Below are positions 18,227 through 25,516 of a stretch of DNA of 64,000 nucleotides, one piece after another (position 1 is the first letter of the stretch; every line of letters starts with the position of its first letter). A program made the translations under genes and the position numbers. Source of the stretch: JACRLW01 sp046349595 (lineage in GTDB: Bacteria > Planctomycetota > UBA1135 > UBA2386); assembly GCA_046349595.1 (NCBI GenBank), contig JAXMCA010000001.1:1984001-2048000 (forward strand). The letters are read 5' to 3'. The notes below the pieces were generated by a model. The model worked only from the letters and a program-made list of their open reading frames with translations, was not told the origin of the DNA and searched no databases.

Positions 18227-19077
18227 GTCTCTTCCTTCTTCGCCGCGTCGCGCGGCAGCCAGATGGTGAAGGCGGTGCCCCGGCCGGGCTCGGAATCGAG
18301 CTTCAGGGTGCCGCCGTGTTGTTCGATCACCCGCCGCGCCGTCGGCAGGCCGAGTCCGGTTCCGTGCTTCTTGGTGCTGAAGTACGGCGTGAACACCTTC
18401 TCGCGCACCTCCGGGGTCATCCCGGCGCCGGTGTCGATGACCTGCACGGTGACCGCCTCTTGCGCGTGGCGCGTGACGAGGATGATCTCGCCGCCGTCGG
18501 CGCAGGCATCCATCGCGTTGCGCAGCAGATTGACGATCACCGCACGGAACTGATCCGGATCGATCTCGAGTCGACCGTCGTTGCCGTCGGCGAGCAGGCG
18601 CAGCGGAACGCGCCGCTCCTGGGCTTCGGGCTGGACGAATTCGACGACGTCGCGCAGCAGGCCGTCGACATCCACCTCCCGCCGCTTCAGTTCGGGGACC
18701 CGCACGAAGGCGAGGAACTGCTCGAGGATGCCCTGCAGACGCCGCACCTCGCCCTCGAGCACGTGGATGCGGCGCACGATCCGCTGATCGCGCGCGGTCT
18801 CGCCGTCGCCGAGGTCCTCCTTCACGAGTTGGAGGTTGAGGCCGATCGTCGACAGCGGATTCTTGATCTCGTGGGCGAAGCCGGCGAACAGCGCACCCAG
18901 CCGGGCGAGCTGACGGGTGCGCACGCTCTCGCGCAGTGCCCGCGCCGGTTCGTCGTCGACTCCCGCCGCTTCCTGATGCTCCGGCTCCGGACCCGGCACC
19001 TTCGCGCCGCGAGCCGGAGCACCGCTCCCGCCGGCAGGCTGCCCGCGATCCTTCTCTTGCGCTTCGCCGTCGGCCAT
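18223..19077 (-). CDS. Soluble NtrB-like sensor histidine kinase
   Basis: 284 residues, no membrane segment. The N-terminal 45 residues are Gly/Ala/Pro/Glu-rich and probably disordered; no PAS or other input domain is visible. The dimerisation helix carries the phospho-acceptor H69 in GFAHEIKNPLS. The ATPase domain has the N box NLLRNAMDAC, G1 DTGAGM and G2 HGTGLGL. It should phosphorylate the NtrC-type regulator whose gene overlaps by 4 bases. The lack of a sensor domain suggests it responds to a cytoplasmic partner protein. A good TTGACT-17-TACGGT promoter lies upstream. Confidence 0.92.
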
Positions 19078-19144
19078 GGAACGCTGTGGACCTGCCGTCC
19101 ACTCGCCGCGAACACGTGCCGCGCAGGGAGCAGATCAACCGGGC

Positions 19145-19173
19145 ACCGTAGGCAGCGCCCCCAATCGAGTCAA
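19145..19173 (-). promoter_or_regulatory. Sigma70-type promoter of the two-component operon
   Basis: On the minus strand TTGACT (19173-19168), exactly 17 bases, then TACGGT (19150-19145). The -35 matches 5 of 6 consensus bases and the -10 keeps the key T1, A2 and T6. It would give a leader of about 60 bases before the kinase ATG at 19077. It lies in the 157-base divergent region shared with the Sua5-fusion gene. Confidence 0.55.
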
Positions 19174-19234
19174 ACGCGCCGGAAGCGCACCAAGCGCCCC
19201 TTCGGCGCGCCCCTTTCCCGCCGCTCCGATCCCC

Positions 19235-20341
19235 ATGCGACGAGTCGCCGTCACCGGCCACGAGATCCAAGCATCGCAGGTCCAGGAGGCCGTCGCGGCG
19301 ATCCGCGGCGGCAGGATCGTGGTGCTGCCGACCGAGACCGTCTACGGACTCGCTGCAGATCCCACCTCTGCAGCTTCGATCGAGAGCATTCGCTCCTGGA
19401 AGGGCCGACCGGCGGACCTGCGCTTCACGCATCACCTCGCCGACAGCGACCAGCTCGAGCGCTTCGCCGCCGCGCCGACATGGCGCGTGAACGCGCTCGT
19501 CGCACGCTACTGGCCGGGACCGCTCACGCTGGTCCTGCCCGCGCGTGAGACCGGCACGGTCGGCGTGCGTGTGCCTGCGCACCCCTTCGCACGCGCGGTC
19601 GCCCGTGAACTCGGCGGCAGCCTGTTCCTCACCAGCGTCAATCCGTCCGGACAGGATCCGTGGTCCGGCCCCGACGAGATCGCGGCCGCCGCCGGTGACC
19701 GCATCGACCTGCTGTTCGATGCCGGGCCCCCGCCCTTGCGGCAGGCTTCGACCGTCGCCCGTCTGCTCCCGCTGACGCGCGACGGCTGGCCCGAGGACAC
19801 CGCGCTCGAGTTCGGCGAACTCGAAGTGATCCGCGAAGGCCTGCTGACCGCCGACGAGATCGCGACGACGGCCTCGCACACCTGGCTGTTCGTGTGCACC
19901 GGCAACACCTGCCGCTCGCCGATGGCGGAGTCGTTGGCGCGGCGCACCGCCGCCCGCCGGCTCGGCACGCAGGACGACCGTGTCCTCGCCCACGGCCTGC
20001 GCTTCGCCAGCGCCGGGATCACCGCGCTGCCGGGCATGCCGGCCAGCGACGGTGCCATCGCCGCGACCCGCGACCTCGGCATCGACCTCGATGTCCACCG
20101 CTCGCGCGCGCTGTCGCGCGAAGTCCTGCGCTCTGCGCACCGCATCTTCTGCCTCGGTCCCTCGCACCTCGTCGCCGTCCGCGCGCTCGAACCCTCGGTC
20201 GCCGCGCGCGCCGAACTGCTCGATCCGCGCGGCGCCGGCGTGCCCGATCCGTACGGCGCCGACGTCGCGACCTACCGGCAAACGCGGGATGTGATCCTCC
20301 ACGCCGTCGAGTCGCGGCTCGACGAGATCCTGCCGCGCTGA
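19235..20341 (+). CDS. Fusion of Sua5/YrdC/TsaC-type domain with YwlE-like low-MW phosphatase
   Basis: 368 residues from the ATG at 19235; the open frame before it is low-complexity. Residues about 12-205 form a YrdC domain, which makes threonylcarbamoyl-AMP for tRNA t6A: LPTETVYGLAAD (31-42), KGRP (56-59), PGPLTLVLPA and TSVNPSG (133-139). The segment after KGRP reads ADLRFTHH where the family usually has an NPL triplet. Residues about 216-368 are a low-molecular-weight phosphatase with P-loop CTGNTCRS (221-228) and the general-acid loop DPYGAD. Thr225 matches the residue giving B. subtilis YwlE its arginine-phosphatase preference. ywlC (sua5) and ywlE are close neighbours in B. subtilis; here they are one protein. 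Confidence 0.88.
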   Translation: MRRVAVTGHEIQASQVQEAVAAIRGGRIVVLPTETVYGLAADPTSAASIESIRSWKGRPADLRFTHHLADSDQLERFAAAPTWRVNALVARYWPGPLTLVLPARETGTVGVRVPAHPFARAVARELGGSLFLTSVNPSGQDPWSGPDEIAAAAGDRIDLLFDAGPPPLRQASTVARLLPLTRDGWPEDTALEFGELEVIREGLLTADEIATTASHTWLFVCTGNTCRSPMAESLARRTAARRLGTQDDRVLAHGLRFASAGITALPGMPASDGAIAATRDLGIDLDVHRSRALSREVLRSAHRIFCLGPSHLVAVRALEPSVAARAELLDPRGAGVPDPYGADVATYRQTRDVILHAVESRLDEILPR

Positions 20342-20371
20342 TCGGCGGGGCAGGGTCCCGTGCGCGCCCAC

Positions 20372-20449
20372 ACAGCGCGGCCTCCTGCCGCAACCGAAGG
20401 GGTGCGGCTCGCTTCGCTCACCGCACCCCGAGGCACTCGGCCGCGCTGT
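20372..20449. terminator. Nested inverted repeats between convergent genes
   Basis: An outer pair ACAGCGCGGCC (20372-20382) and GGCCGCGCTGT (20439-20449) is a perfect 11-base inverted repeat. It encloses an inner perfect 9-base pair, GGGGTGCGG (20399-20407) and CCGCACCCC (20421-20429). They fill the 175-base gap where the Sua5-fusion gene and lpxD converge. A bidirectional terminator is likely; a REP-type repeated element is the other option. Confidence 0.5.
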
Positions 20450-20516
20450 CGGTCCTGCTGGCATCGACTGCTCACGAGAATCCACGCGTGCCGCGCGAAT
20501 CCTCCGGAGTCGTCGA

Positions 20517-21542
20517 TCAGCGCGTGCCCGGACCCTCGCTCTCGCGACGCAGCTCGCGCACCCGCGCGGCGAGCTCCGGCAGGTTGCCCAGCACGTGCAG
20601 CGTGCGGCCCCAGCGCGTCTTCGGCTGCAGCGGGTAGCCGAGGTACTCGCCGCTCTCGACGATGTCGCCGTAGAGCACCGAGTTGCCGCCGATGCGCGTG
20701 TCGGCCGTGACCTTGAGATGACCGGCGCTGACCACGTGACCACCGACGGAGACGTTGTCGCCGAGCGTGGTGCTGCCCGAGAAGGCCGAGAAGCCGGCCA
20801 GCGCGCAGTTCGCGCCGAAGTTGCAGTTGTGGCCGACGTGCACGAGGTTGTCGATCTTGGTGCCGCGACCGATGCGCGTACTACCGAGCGTGGCGCGGTC
20901 GATGGTGACGTTGGCACCGAGCTCGACGTCGTCCTCGATGCGTACATCGCCGATCTGCGGGATCTTGATCCAGTTCGCGCCCTCGCGCGCGTAGCCGAAG
21001 CCGTCGCTGCCGATCACGGTGCCGGCGTGCACGATGACGCGATCGCCGAGCACGCAACCGGGGTAGATCACCACGCGGGGATGGATGGTGCAGTCGCGGC
21101 CGATGCGCACGTCGGCGCCGACGATCACGCCGCTGCCGCAGAGCGTGCCCGCCCCGATGTGGGCGCCGCGGCCGACGCTGCAGTGCGGTCCGAGTTCGAC
21201 CGGATCGTCCAGCGTGGCGCCGTCGTCGACGACCGCGGTCGGGTGCACCCGGTGCGCGGTGGCGCGCGGCACCGGGTGGAACACGGTCGCGACGCGCGCG
21301 AAGGCGACGTCGGGGGCGACGACGACGATCTGCGGCATCGTCGCGGCGATCGCCTCGCTGACGATCACCGCACCGGCCCGGCTGTGCGCGGCCAACGGCG
21401 CGAACTTCGCCTCGCGGACGAAGCCGATCTGTTCGGGTCCCGCCGCCCGCAGATCGGCCACGCCACGGATCAGCACCGAGCCGTCACCCACCACCTGTCC
21501 ACCGACGAGCTCCGCAAGAGCCGCAACCGTCACCGCCGTCAT
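20517..21542 (-). CDS. lpxD: UDP-3-O-(3-hydroxyacyl)glucosamine N-acyltransferase
   Basis: 341 residues, the usual length. LpxD adds the second acyl chain in lipid A synthesis. An N-terminal uridine-binding domain (1-95) containing IGFVREAKFAP is followed by a left-handed beta helix of hexapeptide repeats (about 100-310). The catalytic histidine is H238 in NLVHVGHN. The ATG at 21542 overlaps the stop of the upstream fused membrane protein by ATGA. Its presence shows the organism has the capacity for lipid A, hence an outer membrane. The other lpx genes are outside the window. Confidence 0.95.
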   Translation of the reverse strand: MTAVTVAALAELVGGQVVGDGSVLIRGVADLRAAGPEQIGFVREAKFAPLAAHSRAGAVIVSEAIAATMPQIVVVAPDVAFARVATVFHPVPRATAHRVHPTAVVDDGATLDDPVELGPHCSVGRGAHIGAGTLCGSGVIVGADVRIGRDCTIHPRVVIYPGCVLGDRVIVHAGTVIGSDGFGYAREGANWIKIPQIGDVRIEDDVELGANVTIDRATLGSTRIGRGTKIDNLVHVGHNCNFGANCALAGFSAFSGSTTLGDNVSVGGHVVSAGHLKVTADTRIGGNSVLYGDIVESGEYLGYPLQPKTRWGRTLHVLGNLPELAARVRELRRESEGPGTR

Positions 21543-24500
21543 GGCCGGCGATTATGCAGGCTGCGCAGCTCATCCGCTGCACGCTGTCTGTCGGCGGAAG
21601 GAGCTTCGGGGTCGTAGGACACGCGCTCCCCGAAGGAGCGCACCAGAGCCCCAGCAGCCGCACGGCGGACCGCGATGTCGTCGTCGCAGAGGAGCAAGGC
21701 GAGGAGATCGGCGACGGCGGGTCCACGCCGCCCCGCGATCGACTCGGCACAGCGGACGCGCACCGACACCTCGCCACGCGCGACCTCGCGCAACGCGGAG
21801 GGCATGTCGAGATCGCCGCGCCACACCCCGACGAGTTCGGCGAGCAGGTCCCCGCCGCGGGCGACGACCGCCTCCGCGTAGGCCTCGAGCACCGCGGGAT
21901 CCGCGACCTCGCCCAGGGACTCGCGCTGTTCCCCTTCGAGCGGCTGCCGCGCGGCGCGTGCGACCAGGGCGAGGGCCACCCGCACGCCGAAGGCGCCGCG
22001 CAGCGCAACCGCGCGCGGATCGCTACCGCTCGCCGCACGCACCAGGTCGTCTCCCTCGACCAGGACCGCGAGATCCTCGAGCGGGCTGCGCGGATCGGGC
22101 GGCAGGATCGCCGAGTCGCCGAACGCGGCCGGAAACACGACCGGCAGGGTCGGGTCGACGGCGACCGCGCGCGCGACCTGGGCCGCGCGCTGTTCCGGGT
22201 CGGTGATGTCCGCCCCTGCGGCGGCCTGCAGGATCGCGGAACCGGGATCGAGGTGGATGAAGCGACGTGCGGCATCCGCGGTGTTGCGGGCACCCGTCTC
22301 CCGCACCTGCGCCTCGAGCGCGAGGCGTCGCGCGCGCAGCGCTTCCTGGTGGAGCAGCACGCTGGCCGGTGCGCGCGCGAACAACGCCGAGGCCGCGGCC
22401 GCGGACTGCGCGGCGACCGCGGCGGTGGCGAGCACGGCATCGTTGCGCAGGACCAGGGCGCGGAGACGCTCGCCGCGCAGATCGACCCAGTGCGGCGAGG
22501 CGAGGTGCTCCGGAGCGTCCCCACCGGCACCGGACGCCGCGAGCGGCTCGAGCGCAGCGAGGTTCGCGCTCAGGAAACCGAGCCTCTCGAATCCGCCCCA
22601 GTAGCCGATGCTCTCGAGGAAGGGGCGATCGTCGTGCAGGATCTCCGCGTCCGCGAAGGAGTGCTCGTCGAGCGCCCCCACCAGCGCCGCGGCGAAGTCG
22701 CGAGGGGCACACAGACCGGCTTCGTGGAGCGTGCGTCGCGCGAGAGCAGGAGCGGATGCCAGGCGCCGCTGCAGATCCTCCAGCGCGGGCAGGTGCGGAC
22801 GCTTCGAACCGACCAGCAGCGTCGATTGCTCGATCAGCCACACCGAGCAGTACGGGAACCCACCGGCGAAGGTCGCGAGCAGGGTGCGGAACATCGCGAG
22901 GGGCATCGCGTGGGTCGGCACCCACTGCACGCACAGGCCGTCGTCACGCAGGCTGCGCGCGACCGCCGCATAGAACTCCGCGCTGTAGAGGGCCGCCGTA
23001 CCCGGAGCGTACGGCAGCAGCGGCTCCATCGTCAGCAGATCGAAGCTCTGCGGCGCCGCCTGCTGGACGAATCGACGACCGTCGTCGACATGGACCTGTG
23101 CCCGCGGATCGGAGGCGAATGCCGCGCGCCGCGCGCCGGACACCGGCCCGTCCGCCGCGAAGTGATCGGCGAGCGACAGCACCGCCGGCGAGATCTCCAC
23201 GACCTGCACCGACTGCGGTGTGGTCCAGGTGCACACCGCCTCGGCGGTCGTGCCGGTGCCGAGTGCGATGATCGCAACGTCGCGGAGATCGTCGCGCAAC
23301 AGGAAGGGCAGGTGACCGAGGACCTTCATGTAGTCGGTGTCGGGACCGACCCATGCCGCGCGGAACTCGTCGGTGAACAGCACCATGGCGTGCTGGCTGC
23401 GGTCGTAGGCGACCGACGCGGTGGTGCCCGCGTCGGTCGCGAAGGCGATCGGCCGGTACACCGACGGGCGATCGAAGCGCGATCCGCGCACCGGGGGCAC
23501 CGGGTCGAACGGAGTTCCGGGTCCCGGGACGCCGACGATCGACATGACCGCGACGACGGCCCCCGCCGTGACCGCGTGCACCGCGCGCAGCCGCGCCGCG
23601 GCGATCGCGCCGACCGCCACGGCGATGGGAACCAGCGTGAAGTAGCCCTGCGGCGCGAGGGCCGGCAGCACCTGTCCGACCACCAGTGCGGCGACGAGCG
23701 CGCCGAGGCCCTGCGCGAAGAACAACCCGCCGGCGACCCGATCGCGATCGACCCCACTGCGGCGCGCGAGCAGCAGGGGCAGCACGGCACCGGCCGGCAG
23801 ACCGACCGGGGCCGCGGCGATGGTCGCCAGCGCCAGGATCCGCAGATGGAAGCCGAGGTCGCCCTCGACCGTCCAGCCGCCGCCGGAGCGCGTGGCTCCG
23901 TCGGAGAGGCCGAGCAGCAACGGAACCAGATGCTCGTGCAAGCCGAGCGCGGCTCCGAAGGCGGTCAGCACCAGCGCGGTGCGGGCAGCGTGCCCACCGC
24001 GCCGCATCGGCGGCAGGAGCACCGTGGCGGCGGCACCGAGCGCGGAGGTGAGCAGCGCCGCGGCGAAGACTCCGGCGAGCGTCGGCTGGAAGCCCTCGAG
24101 CCAGAAGGGCAGTCGCCGCAGGAGCAGGATCTCGAAGCCGACGAGCGCGAATCCGGCACCTGCGGCGCACGCGAGGTCGTCCCGATCGACGGCCGGTGTC
24201 GACCTGGATCGCGCCGACACCTCCGGCTCGGCGGCGGTCCGCAGGCGCAGCAGCACACCCGCCGCGCCGTAGGCGAGCGCCGCGAGGAACAGGGTCAGTT
24301 GCATGCCGGCGAGGGGCACCAGCCGATTCGCCGCGACCCAGGCCCCGAGCACCGAGCCCAGCAGATTGGTCGAGCACAGCGCCGCATGCTCGCCGAGTCG
24401 CTCGAGTCCGGCGAACAGTCGGGGGAAGGCGACGCCCATCCACAGCGCGGGCCCACCGACCAGCACCACGCAGAGACCGGCTCCGAGGATCGGATCGACG

Positions 24501-24823
24501 GCCGCGGGCAGCGAACGCACCGCGAGGAGCACGCACAGGATCAGTGCACCGGTCTGCTGGTAGCGACGTCCCGCCGTCGGCCCCGGCGTCGCGCAAGGTC
24601 GGCGCGTCGCCCACCACGAACCGACGCCCAGTCCGCACAGGAAGCAGCCCATCGTCAGGGCTGCAGCGAGTGCGGTGTTGCCGAGCAGCAGGCCGAACCG
24701 GCGCAGGATCGCCGTCTCGAACAGCAGACCCCCGAAGCCGGTCAGGAGGGCGGCAACACAGCGCACGGACCGGCGAACGCTCGGAGCGCCGGGTTCCGTC
24801 GGCGCGCTGCTGGGCGAGACCAC
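21539..24823 (-). CDS. Fused membrane/spermidine-synthase-like protein with helical C-terminal repeats
   Basis: 1094 residues. The first half (about 15-430) is a polytopic membrane region with Gly/Ala-rich helices, such as LLTGFGGLLFETAILRRFG near the start. Next comes a spermidine-synthase-like Rossmann domain (about 450-700) with AdoMet loop IALGTGTTAEAV, VVEISPAVLSLADHF and VHVDDGRRF. The remaining part is a helical region with HEAT-like character near the end. The architecture is that of fused-MFS/spermidine-synthase proteins; most such proteins have no proven polyamine activity. Downstream overlap with lpxD is ATGA, and the gap from the PtsN-like gene is 20 bases. Confidence 0.8.
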   Translation of the reverse strand: MVSPSSAPTEPGAPSVRRSVRCVAALLTGFGGLLFETAILRRFGLLLGNTALAAALTMGCFLCGLGVGSWWATRRPCATPGPTAGRRYQQTGALILCVLLAVRSLPAAVDPILGAGLCVVLVGGPALWMGVAFPRLFAGLERLGEHAALCSTNLLGSVLGAWVAANRLVPLAGMQLTLFLAALAYGAAGVLLRLRTAAEPEVSARSRSTPAVDRDDLACAAGAGFALVGFEILLLRRLPFWLEGFQPTLAGVFAAALLTSALGAAATVLLPPMRRGGHAARTALVLTAFGAALGLHEHLVPLLLGLSDGATRSGGGWTVEGDLGFHLRILALATIAAAPVGLPAGAVLPLLLARRSGVDRDRVAGGLFFAQGLGALVAALVVGQVLPALAPQGYFTLVPIAVAVGAIAAARLRAVHAVTAGAVVAVMSIVGVPGPGTPFDPVPPVRGSRFDRPSVYRPIAFATDAGTTASVAYDRSQHAMVLFTDEFRAAWVGPDTDYMKVLGHLPFLLRDDLRDVAIIALGTGTTAEAVCTWTTPQSVQVVEISPAVLSLADHFAADGPVSGARRAAFASDPRAQVHVDDGRRFVQQAAPQSFDLLTMEPLLPYAPGTAALYSAEFYAAVARSLRDDGLCVQWVPTHAMPLAMFRTLLATFAGGFPYCSVWLIEQSTLLVGSKRPHLPALEDLQRRLASAPALARRTLHEAGLCAPRDFAAALVGALDEHSFADAEILHDDRPFLESIGYWGGFERLGFLSANLAALEPLAASGAGGDAPEHLASPHWVDLRGERLRALVLRNDAVLATAAVAAQSAAAASALFARAPASVLLHQEALRARRLALEAQVRETGARNTADAARRFIHLDPGSAILQAAAGADITDPEQRAAQVARAVAVDPTLPVVFPAAFGDSAILPPDPRSPLEDLAVLVEGDDLVRAASGSDPRAVALRGAFGVRVALALVARAARQPLEGEQRESLGEVADPAVLEAYAEAVVARGGDLLAELVGVWRGDLDMPSALREVARGEVSVRVRCAESIAGRRGPAVADLLALLLCDDDIAVRRAAAGALVRSFGERVSYDPEAPSADRQRAADELRSLHNRRP

Positions 24824-24843
24824 CGCGCGACTCCGACCCGACC

Positions 24844-25314
24844 TCAGACGACGTCGCGCTCGGTCTCGCGCACGACGGCGAGCACGGCGGCGGGGTCCGG
24901 GGCGGCGATCATCGCATCACGCACCTCGGCCCGGGCCAGCAGCTTCGCGATCCGCGCGAGGGTGTGGATGTGCAGCAGCTTTTTGGTCCGGGGGATGATC
25001 AGGCAGACCAGCAGGCGCGCCGGCTGACCGTCGAGCGACTCGAAGGGGATGCCGCGCGGCGCGACGCCGAGGATCGCGACCACGTCCTCGACGCCGTCGA
25101 CCGCCGCGTGCGGGATGGCGACCCCGTGTTCCATCCCGGTGGTCATGCTGCGTTCGCGGGCGACCAGCGCGGCGTGGACAGTCTCGAGACGTTCCGGTGC
25201 GATCGCGCCCTTCGACGCGCCCCGCTCCGCGAGTGCGCGGATCGCGGCCCACTTGTCGGCGGCTGCGAGGGGCTGGACCACGAGGTCCTCACGCAGGAGC
25301 TGTGACAGCTTCAT
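24844..25314 (-). CDS. PTS EIIA domain protein (PtsN/fructose type)
   Basis: 156 residues from the ATG at 25314; the GTG two codons earlier is less likely. A single EIIA domain of the fructose/mannitol/nitrogen class with phospho-acceptor H69 in MEHGVAIPHA and LVCLIIPRTKKLLHIHTLARIAKLL in the C-terminal half. No EIIB or EIIC gene is nearby, which fits a regulatory EIIA(Ntr)-like role (phosphate received from an NPr-type carrier) rather than sugar import. An adjacent promoter lies upstream in the region shared with gspD. It is probably co-transcribed with the fused membrane protein and lpxD. Confidence 0.88.
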   Translation of the reverse strand: MKLSQLLREDLVVQPLAAADKWAAIRALAERGASKGAIAPERLETVHAALVARERSMTTGMEHGVAIPHAAVDGVEDVVAILGVAPRGIPFESLDGQPARLLVCLIIPRTKKLLHIHTLARIAKLLARAEVRDAMIAAPDPAAVLAVVRETERDVV

Positions 25315-25344
25315 CGTCACGGGGTCGGAGAAGGCGAGCGCAGA

Positions 25345-25373
25345 GGGATACCGTCAGCGCTTCGCGCTGCCAA
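25345..25373 (-). promoter_or_regulatory. Candidate promoter of the PtsN-like gene
   Basis: On the minus strand TTGGCA (25373-25368), 17 bases, then TATCCC (25350-25345). The -35 matches 5 of 6 consensus bases. The predicted transcript would start about 25 bases before the ATG at 25314. It lies in the 202-base region shared with the divergently transcribed gspD. Confidence 0.45.
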
Positions 25374-25483
25374 ACGATTCGCCGAAAAGCGTCCTTCCCT
25401 GCGATCCGCGAGCGCAATAAAAAGCCGCGCCGCGCCGTCGGAGCGCGCCGTTCCCTCGCCCGAAGCGTGCGGAACATCGGTGA

Positions 25484-25501
25484 GGGCGGGACATCCCGCC
25501 C
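25484..25501. promoter_or_regulatory. Inverted repeat just upstream of gspD
   Basis: GGGCGGGA-CA-TCCCGCCC is a perfect 8-base inverted repeat with a 2-base centre, ending 15 bases before the gspD ATG. It could be an operator for control of the secretion operon, or an RNA hairpin next to the ribosome-binding region. No convincing Shine-Dalgarno sequence lies between it and the ATG. Confidence 0.4.
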
Positions 25502-25516
25502 GTCGGAATCCAAACC

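Noticed and set aside
18227..20947. Long N-terminal extension of the NtrC-type regulator on the minus strand
   Set aside because: Runs through the kinase gene in another frame and antisense to the Sua5 fusion; the receiver domain begins at 18226.
21554..25027. 1157-residue plus-strand open frame
   Set aside because: Antisense of the fused membrane protein, rich in Arg, Gln and Glu as expected for a shadow frame.
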